Source: Hadesarchaea archaeon
GTDB taxonomy: Archaea > Hadarchaeota > Hadarchaeia > Hadarchaeales > Hadarchaeaceae
Direction of reading: 5' to 3'
Assembly (NCBI GenBank): GCA_003661465.1
Contig: QMWE01000042.1
Location: 1 to 7,662 of the forward strand
Length of the DNA: 7,662 bases
Part shown: positions 1 to 5,660 of the stretch, piece after piece
Numbering within the stretch: the first letter of the stretch is position 1
How the letters are laid out: each line of letters starts with the position of its first letter
Translations under genes and position numbers: made by a program
The notes under the pieces: generated by a model
Told to the model about the DNA's origin: nothing
Databases searched by the model: none
What the model saw: the letters and a program-made list of their open reading frames with translations, nothing else

Positions 1-962
1 GAGAGTATGAACACGCTCAGGATGTCCACGCCGTAAAACTTGGTCCAGATCTCGCTCAGAGAACTAGGAGTCTGCATTTCCGAAGCATACGTTGAAACTG
101 AAATTCCCTCTCCCCCCCCGATACCGAAGTAGCCCGCATACGTCCCAAACACGGTTACCCACAAGTCTGGACTTTTGCCTCCAAGCACTCCAAGCACAAG
201 GGTTATCACGAGCATCATTACCACCCCTCCGATCAATAGATCAAGATGCCCGCGAATGGCCCCGAGGAGATTTCCAACGACATCTATTTTCCGCGCGAAT
301 CTCTCCAAAAAACCAAACAGCAGGACGATAAACACGCCAAGTATCATGATCGCTATGACGTAGTGCCATCCGGCCCAGGCAAGGCCAAATAGCCCGTACA
401 CCATTCCGGCCAGAAGTGCAAATTTTGGAATCGAACGACGCGGCGCTTTGAAGAGTTTTATGGTGAGAAACATTGCCCAAGCCCCCAGAATGAGCTGTAT
501 GGGCTCTCGATCGAACGCCCCGACCTTGTGCCAGTAAATCGGAGAGACCATGGTCACGGCAAAGAACACGGATACGCATCCGGCCAAGTCGCCTCCAAGT
601 TCCCTTCCTATCAGAAAGATCGGAATGAGCGAAAGCGCAAATATCAGGGGAGCATAGTACCTGACGACATCCATCAAGGTGACGCTCGAGTTCAAAGCAC
701 TGGCACCGCGGTACATGAGAACGGCGAGGAGGGGCTGAAGCTCCGATGAGGGATCTATGTGGATACCGTACGGAGCGTGGGAGAGGGTGTTATTTTCTGC
801 AAGTGCGTTCAAGGCGTCGGTTTCGACCGCAACGTCGTATTCCCATCCGCTGTCCGAGGTCGTTAGCGTATCATATTTCTGCCCGGGTATCATCAGCAAC
901 GATACCGAAAAGGCCATCAGCAGCAGCATGTAGCTGACGATCAACCATCGCCGATAGTTCAA
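1..962 (-). CDS. aglB: Oligosaccharyltransferase AglB/STT3, N-terminal part (cut by window edge)
   Basis: This is a partial membrane protein of the STT3/AglB family, which transfers a dolichol-linked glycan to the asparagine of N-X-S/T sites on the outer face of the membrane. Translating the minus strand from the TTG at 962-960 gives 320 codons with no stop. A hydrophobic helix lies at about residues 7-25, and further helices at about 100-118, 127-144, 155-171, 180-218 and 243-262. Three family motifs are visible. An acidic loop-1 motif (SDSGWEYD, Asp37) follows the first helix. The second acidic motif is GAFDRE (Asp151, Glu153). The loop-5 motif TYASEMQTPS has Glu295 at the TIXE glutamate position. 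The WWDYG acceptor-binding motif would lie beyond the window. The TTG was chosen because an in-frame TAA lies 11 codons upstream and GGGTGG sits 4 bases before it; an ATG at residue 12 would cut the first helix. The family is secure, the exact start less so. Confidence 0.85.
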   Translation of the reverse strand, partial: MNYRRWLIVSYMLLLMAFSVSLLMIPGQKYDTLTTSDSGWEYDVAVETDALNALAENNTLSHAPYGIHIDPSSELQPLLAVLMYRGASALNSSVTLMDVVRYYAPLIFALSLIPIFLIGRELGGDLAGCVSVFFAVTMVSPIYWHKVGAFDREPIQLILGAWAMFLTIKLFKAPRRSIPKFALLAGMVYGLFGLAWAGWHYVIAIMILGVFIVLLFGFLERFARKIDVVGNLLGAIRGHLDLLIGGVVMMLVITLVLGVLGGKSPDLWVTVFGTYAGYFGIGGGEGISVSTYASEMQTPSSLSEIWTKFYGVDILSVFIL

Positions 963-1015
963 ATGGCCACCCAATAAGGTTGAGGATACTGCCTCTTAAA
1001 ATCTACGAAGTCCAT
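959..1015 (-). other. Possible 18-codon leader ORF ending on the aglB start
   Basis: An ATG at 1015-1013 opens an 18-codon frame encoding MDFVDFKRQYPQPYWVAI. It closes with a TGA at 961-959, which overlaps the proposed aglB TTG as TTGA, the TTG version of the common ATGA coupling overlap. No Shine-Dalgarno-like sequence precedes the ATG, and the peptide resembles nothing I recognise. If transcription starts inside this stretch, from the TATA-like TTTTAAG at about 995-1001, the ATG would not be in the mRNA. It is recorded as a candidate only; chance is a real possibility for so short a frame. Confidence 0.2.
995..1001 (-). promoter_or_regulatory. Weak TATA-like box ahead of aglB
   Basis: The minus strand reads GATTTTAAGAGG here, with TTTTAAG as a possible TATA box. 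Initiation about 25 bases downstream would fall near 972, giving a leader of roughly ten bases that holds the GGGTGG (972-967) before the TTG start at 962. The match is weak, and aglB may instead be read through from the membrane-protein gene upstream. Confidence 0.3.
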
Positions 1016-1022
1016 CGAGAAC

Positions 1023-1277
1023 TTATTTTTCGGGCTTGCTTTCCTCAGACTTGGGGGCTGGAGGAGGAACCTCTTTAGTCGTGACCATTATCCAGCCCAG
1101 CCAGAAACCCAACACACAAACCGCGAGCACCCCCGCCGTCACCGGAAGAGCAAACGACAGCGCTCCAAGTGCCCACTTGTTGGGCTCTGAGATGTAGCCG
1201 AACCAGATGTGAAGCACGGCAACCAAAACGGTTCCTATACAAAGCAGCGCACCCAGCGGCCTCGTGGCACCCATCAT
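1023..1277 (-). CDS. Small two-helix membrane protein, function unknown
   Basis: This encodes 84 residues from the ATG at 1277. I do not recognise the family. Two hydrophobic segments are clear, at about residues 8-27 and 40-63. They are joined by a short loop (YISEPNKWALG) and followed by a charged, proline-rich tail (VPPPAPKSEESKPEK), so both ends probably face the same side of the membrane. An in-frame TTG at 1289 would add four residues. The ATG is preferred because GGAG at 1287-1284 lies six bases before it and the TATA-like box near 1311 predicts a transcript start around 1285, downstream of the TTG. The gene begins 53 bases after the kinase-like gene stops and ends 60 bases before aglB. 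The position suggests a membrane-related accessory role, but nothing in the sequence defines a function. Confidence 0.7.
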   Translation of the reverse strand: MMGATRPLGALLCIGTVLVAVLHIWFGYISEPNKWALGALSFALPVTAGVLAVCVLGFWLGWIMVTTKEVPPPAPKSEESKPEK

Positions 1278-1305
1278 CTCACGCTCCAAATACCCTTATG
1301 TGGGA

Positions 1306-1317
1306 CTTTTAAATAAG
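1306..1317 (-). promoter_or_regulatory. TATA-like promoter for the small membrane protein gene
   Basis: In the 52-base gap after the kinase-like gene, the minus strand reads AAACTTATTTAAAAGTCCC, an A-rich BRE-like stretch followed by an AT-rich box. Its centre (about 1311) is some 34 bases before the ATG at 1277, the expected archaeal spacing for a transcript with a very short leader. This suggests the membrane genes can be transcribed independently of mre11-rad50. Confidence 0.5.
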
Positions 1318-1329
1318 TTTCGCAGTTTT

Positions 1330-1845
1330 CTATCGGGCTTTTTTTACTCCGATCCTCTTCAGGGCTGAGCGCGCAAACTCGCTTAGATCTTCCAGCACAT
1401 CCGGCGGAAGGGGGCCCTTTCCGACTCCGTACTCATCCAAATAAAACACGCGCCCACCTTTAACCCCAAAATTGGATGGTTTTATATCAAGCACATATCC
1501 CAGACTGCTGGCCTTCGCGATCAGGGAGAAAATGGACCTCAGGGTGCCGATCGAATACCCTGGAAGTGGTCCCACGTATTCGTGAAAACTCACAATTGCC
1601 GGTGATGTTCTCCCTTTCCGTTCGACCTCCATCAACACTGTACCGTAATACCTGGGAAGAAAATCCAGCTTTTTTCTTATCTCTCGATTGTGTGAATCTA
1701 CTTCAACCGCCCGTCTGTGAAGTTTTGGTATGTCCTCATGCGACTCGCTCTGCACCTTGAGGACGATATTTCCCACCCTGAACACTTCTCGATAGATTCC
1801 CTTTCCAACCCGTTTCGGTCTTCCCTTCACACCCATTATCCGCAT
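1330..1845 (-). CDS. Small atypical protein-kinase-like protein
   Basis: The 171-residue product has the core landmarks of the protein-kinase-like fold in order. A glycine-rich loop (VGKGIYREVFRVG, residues 13-25) is followed by a VAIK-type lysine (Lys30 in IVLKV), a candidate helix-C glutamate (Glu55 in NREI) and a hinge-like HEYVGP (88-93). The catalytic loop is DIKPSN (Asp120, Lys122, Asn125), and the metal-binding aspartate is in LDEYG (Asp137), where classical kinases have DFG. There is no HRD, and only about 30 residues follow Asp137, so the usual C-lobe helices and activation segment are largely missing. It is not an obvious RIO or Bud32 protein. It may belong to the archaeal predicted Ser/Thr kinases or to the lipopolysaccharide-kinase-like group; substrate unknown. 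It starts 18 bases after rad50, in the same frame, and is probably co-transcribed with it. An in-frame ATG at codon 4 is an alternative start. Confidence 0.75.
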   Translation of the reverse strand: MRIMGVKGRPKRVGKGIYREVFRVGNIVLKVQSESHEDIPKLHRRAVEVDSHNREIRKKLDFLPRYYGTVLMEVERKGRTSPAIVSFHEYVGPLPGYSIGTLRSIFSLIAKASSLGYVLDIKPSNFGVKGGRVFYLDEYGVGKGPLPPDVLEDLSEFARSALKRIGVKKAR

Positions 1846-1863
1846 GTGATTCCCGACATCTGG

Positions 1864-4266
1864 CTATTCAAAAACTTCCGGAGCCGTGACCTGCTCCACC
1901 CTAGTCGGCTCATCCGCGTCCTTGTTGCGGGAAAAGCGGTACAGATACCCGCTCACCGCGCTCTCCAAGCGCTCCTCATGGGTGATTATGAGGATCTGCT
2001 GTACGACCTCCGGGAGACGATCTCTCAGCACCTTCGCCAATTCCTGGATACCGGTGGAATCGAGATTGTGGGTTGGCTCGTCAAATACTATCCATTTCAG
2101 GTTGGGGGCGAGCACTATAGAGAATGCTATCCTCAACGTGAGACAGGCGTCTGTTCTTTCGCCTCCGCTGGCTATCCCCTCCACGGGAACCCAATTACCT
2201 GATCGGTCGCGGAGTTTCAACACATAGTCGCCGCTGCGCTCGTTACCCTCGACCGAAAGCTGAATCCCCACGTAATCCCCGTATGGATAAACACCGCTCC
2301 AGATGTCGTTCATGACCTCGTTCACACCATCCACGAACATCCTACGCATTGAAAGCTGGGTTCGGAAGAAAGCCGTCTGAATGGTTGCTAGGGCCTGCGC
2401 GGACTCTCGGAGATGTCTGGCCTCGGCCTCGTAGCGCGATATCAAGGCGAGCTTCTCCCGTATACTCTCAACGAGCTTGCGCTTCTCGGCCAAAAGCTGA
2501 CCCTTTCCAGACAGTTCAGCGTTCAGACGCTCGCGCGTTCCGATTAGTTCCTCGAGACGTCTGCGCGCCTCCTCCACCTTTTTTTCGTCATAAGAACGTC
2601 TCAGTTTCTCCATCGCCTGACGCACACTCTCACATTCCAAAAGTTTCTGCGAATATTCCCTCCTCTTTCCGTCCAGATCCACGCGCAGTTGGAATACCTG
2701 TCTCAAGCTCGATAGCTTTCCCTGAAGAGCATCCAGTTCCATCCGCGCGCGTTCCGTCTCCATCCTCAGCCCCTCGCATTCCCTTCTGACCTTCTCGGTT
2801 TCCGATGACAAGTCGTCCAAATGTTTGGAAATTTTCGAGCGTTCCTCCTCGAGCCTTGGGATCTCCTCCACCTCCTTCCTCATTATCAGCTCCCTCCTCT
2901 GCGCCTCCTGCTTTTCACGCAGTTCATCGTTGAGCTCTCTCAGACGCGGTTCCAGTTCTGAGACCCCTCGGACGAGATCCTCCAACTCTCCTTCCCGCCG
3001 TCGCAACAGTTCCTGTTTTTTCTCCTCGCTCAACGGACTCTCGCAGACCGGACACACTGATCCAGCACCTGACAATCCATCCAAGGACTGTTTCAGATCC
3101 TGGATCTTGGATCTGGAGGCCGCAAGCTGATCGCTCACATCCCGAATCTCGGCTTGGATCCTATCGATCGAATCGCTCACCCGTTCAGAACTCAACCGTT
3201 CCAGCTCTTCCCGGGTCCTTCGTTTTCGGTTCAGTTCTGCATCTATCTTCTCCAATTCATCCCGAAGCATCTTCTGTCGTGTCTCCAATCCCCGAAGATT
3301 TGAAAGTCCTGCAGTAAGGTCCGAGTTGAGCTTGCTCCATCGAGAGTTCTTATCGCGATATTCGCGCTCTGACGCCTCCACCCTGTTCTGGAGCTCGCTC
3401 ACCTGAAGACCAGCGTTTGATCCAAGTCTTCTCTCGAGCTCATCGAGTTGCCGCTTCAGCTCATCCGCGCTGCCTGCCAGACCACGATATGTTTGTTCCA
3501 TCCGTGCCAGTTCCTGCTCGAGCCTGCGAAATTCCGCGACCTGGGCACGAAGGGAATCTATCTCTGGCGACAGACTGTCAATTATCTTTGAGATCTCCTT
3601 CTGGTCGGATTCAAGTTTCCTTACCTCCATTTCGTACGTGGACAGGTGGCCCAGCGAGGGATCCTGCTTGAGCTGTTTGGCCTCAGCTTCCTTGTCATCG
3701 GCACGATCCCTGACACGATTGGAGATGGTGCCGATGCTCTTCCGCGCCTTTTCCAGCTTGTTTATGCCCAAGAGTTCATCTATGCTCTCCATGCGCTTTC
3801 CCCTGGGCAATGTCAGAAAATAGTCAAGACGGTTCTGTTCCGAATATATGGCACGTTCGAAGAGGTCGTAATCAAGACCGAGAAGCTTTTTGATGAGGTC
3901 ATTCACCCTCCCAGAGCTGGAGCTCTCGATGATCTCCTCGGTTCCCCTCCGGAGCTCAGATGCCACTGTTCCCTTTCCCCGTTCGAGGACTCGCTTCACC
4001 GTATACTCCACACCATCGGGAGCGATGAAGCTTACCTCGACCTCTGCCCGATCCAGAGGTCTGGGTCTGCTCGTGATCAGGTCCTCCAGTTTTATGCGGC
4101 GGGATTGAACCCCGGGAAGGGTACCAAAGAGAGCGTAGGTGATGGCCTCCAATACCGACGACTTTCCAGACCCCATGGAGCCGATCAGTACGTTCGTGCC
4201 GTCACCAAAACTTATGTCGGTATCCCTATGGGACTTCCAGTTCTTCATCCTAACGCGCGTTATCAT
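1864..4266 (-). CDS. rad50: DNA double-strand break repair ATPase Rad50
   Basis: Rad50 is the SMC-like ATPase that, with the Mre11 nuclease, binds, tethers and processes broken DNA ends. The 800-residue protein is complete, slightly shorter than well-known thermophilic homologues of about 880. The head has Walker A GSMGSGKSS (29-37) and a Q-loop glutamine at 144 (YSEQNRLDYF). Long heptad-rich coiled coils at about 190-395 and 415-620 flank a zinc hook CPVC (405-408). The C-terminal half-head has the ABC signature ASGGER (699-704), Walker B IVFDEP (Asp729, Glu730), a D-loop NLD (734-736) and the switch histidine His763 (ITHEE). GAGGAG at 4280-4275, inside the end of mre11, is 8 bases before the ATG. 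The reading frames overlap by 17 bases, pointing to coupled translation and matched expression. Confidence 0.98.
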   Translation of the reverse strand: MITRVRMKNWKSHRDTDISFGDGTNVLIGSMGSGKSSVLEAITYALFGTLPGVQSRRIKLEDLITSRPRPLDRAEVEVSFIAPDGVEYTVKRVLERGKGTVASELRRGTEEIIESSSSGRVNDLIKKLLGLDYDLFERAIYSEQNRLDYFLTLPRGKRMESIDELLGINKLEKARKSIGTISNRVRDRADDKEAEAKQLKQDPSLGHLSTYEMEVRKLESDQKEISKIIDSLSPEIDSLRAQVAEFRRLEQELARMEQTYRGLAGSADELKRQLDELERRLGSNAGLQVSELQNRVEASEREYRDKNSRWSKLNSDLTAGLSNLRGLETRQKMLRDELEKIDAELNRKRRTREELERLSSERVSDSIDRIQAEIRDVSDQLAASRSKIQDLKQSLDGLSGAGSVCPVCESPLSEEKKQELLRRREGELEDLVRGVSELEPRLRELNDELREKQEAQRRELIMRKEVEEIPRLEEERSKISKHLDDLSSETEKVRRECEGLRMETERARMELDALQGKLSSLRQVFQLRVDLDGKRREYSQKLLECESVRQAMEKLRRSYDEKKVEEARRRLEELIGTRERLNAELSGKGQLLAEKRKLVESIREKLALISRYEAEARHLRESAQALATIQTAFFRTQLSMRRMFVDGVNEVMNDIWSGVYPYGDYVGIQLSVEGNERSGDYVLKLRDRSGNWVPVEGIASGGERTDACLTLRIAFSIVLAPNLKWIVFDEPTHNLDSTGIQELAKVLRDRLPEVVQQILIITHEERLESAVSGYLYRFSRNKDADEPTRVEQVTAPEVFE

Positions 4267-5560
4267 GGGGCATTCTCCTCAACTCTGCGTTTACCAAACT
4301 CTCGACAACGTCGAACACGTTCCGCAGCGCATCGTTCTCCCGGCCTTCCACAAGGAGACCGTAGAGCGTTCGAACGTCAAAGATCTGGGTGTACCCTGCC
4401 TCGCGCAAGTTCTCCTCCAGGAGGACCATGGCCGTCTCGTCCACGGACATCCTACGTTCCTTGAGCTCACGCAGGAACTGCACCTTCTCCTCCAGACCTG
4501 GAGCGACGAGATCTCTCTTGCTCACGACCACCAACCCTTCTCCCTCGAACTCTTGGGCAACCGCCCGCTCGTCAAACTCGCTCCGCGAGGCCTCCTTCGC
4601 GAGCGTGCCCAAGAGCCTCACCCTCACCAAGGGAAGCTTCTTCGGGTTCTTCCTGGGATTACGCAAAAGTTCCCTTATCTTCTCCCTCACCGCACGGTTG
4701 AGCTCGGGGATGCTCACGCCCGAGAACTTCATTTCCGCGTAATAAAAATCCCTGGGTGTATTGAGCTCCACGAAACGATATCTGGCTCTGCCATCCAGCT
4801 CGACCAGATAGAAGCCCTTGGGAGTCTCCGCTTCCACCTGCAACAATTGAGTGCGCTCAGTCCCCCCGGGAAACAGAAGCGGTTTGCCGTGCGCGGTCGA
4901 CTCGCTGCGATAGTGGATGTGCCCACAGAGGTACAGGTCAAAGCCGGGCGGCAGATCCTCCACATCGAGGGTAGGATGCTCCTCATCCGAGTACACGAAC
5001 TTTCCCACCGACTGATGAAGCGCCAAGATATTGAAGGCGTTCTCGATCGGCTTCGGATTCCAGGCTGAAAGCGCTTTTCTGGCGTGCTGCTCCGGGACGT
5101 TGCTCATGCCGTGTACGGCGACCCTCCCCTTGGGCGTCTCGAAGACCAACGCGTTCTGATGAAGATGAATGAGCAGACCGGCCGCCTCGAGCGCCTCGAC
5201 TGGATTTGTCAGGCCACGGGTCCGGCGTTCATGATTTCCATGAATGGCGACGACAGGAGTGCCACGAAGCGCAAGTGGGGATATCTCATCCCGGTCTTTT
5301 CCCACCGTGTCGACGAGCTTCACCTCGTTTTTCCCCCGAGCTAAGGGCATCGATAGGATGCGCAGCGCCCGGGCCCACACCTCCTGTCTGGGAATCCGCG
5401 TGTCGAAGATATCTCCGAGCAATATTATCAGACTCACGCCGAGGTCGAGCGATTTCTCAATCGCCTCCCCGAACTGATCAAAAGAGTCGTGCTCCCGGGG
5501 AGTCCCCCACTTCGTCCCGAGATGCGGATCGGCGATGATGGCGATCTTCAAAGAGCTCAC
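4250..5560 (-). CDS. mre11: DNA double-strand break repair nuclease Mre11
   Basis: Mre11 is the manganese-dependent exo/endonuclease partner of Rad50. The 436-residue protein carries every metallophosphoesterase motif: DPHLG (Asp11, His13), GDIFD (Asp50), GNHE (Asn109, His110), LHQS (His182) and CGHIH (His214, His216). The rest should hold the capping domain and the C-terminal Rad50-binding helices. About two dozen extra residues lie between GDIFD and GNHE compared with the Pyrococcus enzyme as I remember it. The start taken is the GTG at 5560. A TTG at 5551 would give LKIAIIADPHLG, nearer to the usual N-terminus, and cannot be excluded. No Shine-Dalgarno sequence is seen, and the TATA-like box near 5587 fits a leaderless GTG transcript. 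The gene heads the leftward cluster and overlaps rad50. herA and nurA, frequent archaeal neighbours, are not present in the window. Confidence 0.97.
   Translation of the reverse strand: MSSLKIAIIADPHLGTKWGTPREHDSFDQFGEAIEKSLDLGVSLIILLGDIFDTRIPRQEVWARALRILSMPLARGKNEVKLVDTVGKDRDEISPLALRGTPVVAIHGNHERRTRGLTNPVEALEAAGLLIHLHQNALVFETPKGRVAVHGMSNVPEQHARKALSAWNPKPIENAFNILALHQSVGKFVYSDEEHPTLDVEDLPPGFDLYLCGHIHYRSESTAHGKPLLFPGGTERTQLLQVEAETPKGFYLVELDGRARYRFVELNTPRDFYYAEMKFSGVSIPELNRAVREKIRELLRNPRKNPKKLPLVRVRLLGTLAKEASRSEFDERAVAQEFEGEGLVVVSKRDLVAPGLEEKVQFLRELKERRMSVDETAMVLLEENLREAGYTQIFDVRTLYGLLVEGRENDALRNVFDVVESLVNAELRRMPHDNAR
4275..4280 (-). promoter_or_regulatory. Shine-Dalgarno site for rad50 inside mre11
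   Basis: The minus strand reads GAGGAG eight bases before the rad50 ATG (4266-4264), within the last codons of mre11. It is a strong match to the archaeal anti-Shine-Dalgarno sequence. It fixes the rad50 start and explains how the overlapped gene is translated. Confidence 0.7.
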
Positions 5561-5583
5561 TCGAAACGTATTTGGGGCTTTTT

Positions 5584-5591
5584 GCTTAAGT
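5584..5591 (-). promoter_or_regulatory. TATA-like promoter box for mre11-rad50
   Basis: The minus strand reads CCCACTTAAGCAAAAAG in the divergent gap, with CTTAAG (a palindrome) at the core. Its centre is about 27 bases before the GTG at 5560, so initiation would fall on or next to the start codon, as in a leaderless archaeal mRNA. Confidence 0.45.
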
Positions 5592-5617
5592 GGGTTATCA
5601 GAACAATCTTCACCGCA

Positions 5618-5629
5618 GCAAACTTAAAT
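5618..5629 (+). promoter_or_regulatory. TATA-like promoter box for rfcL
   Basis: The plus strand reads GCAAACTTAAAT: an A-rich BRE-like part followed by a CTTAAAT box at 5623-5629. Initiation about 26 bases downstream falls near 5652, just before the ATG at 5661 and after the in-frame GTG at 5631. This supports the shorter RFC-L start. Confidence 0.5.
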
Positions 5630-5660
5630 CGTGGCCAGGAGAATTTCGTTTAGTGTTTTG

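Noticed and set aside
92..937. Several short open frames on both strands at the left end
   Set aside because: The minus-strand frame translated here as AglB gives clear STT3 motifs and membrane helices across 320 codons. The others are shadows of it.
1287..1289. TTG at 1289 as the start of the small membrane protein
   Set aside because: The GGAG overlapping it is well placed for the ATG at 1277, and the promoter box predicts initiation downstream of the TTG.
1717..2789. Plus-strand frames of 113-161 codons opposite rad50
   Set aside because: They are antisense to the conserved Rad50 head and coiled coil; the translations are low-complexity Ser/Arg/Pro-rich with no family signal.
3646..5068. 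Long plus-strand open frames (272 and 309 codons) opposite rad50 and mre11
   Set aside because: They lie wholly antisense to two proteins with complete catalytic motifs, show no recognisable domain, and overlap each other. They reflect the codon composition of the real genes.
5631..5660. GTG at 5631 as the rfcL start
   Set aside because: The ten added residues do not resemble RFC-L N-termini, and the TATA-like box ends two bases before it, so it would lie upstream of the expected transcript start.
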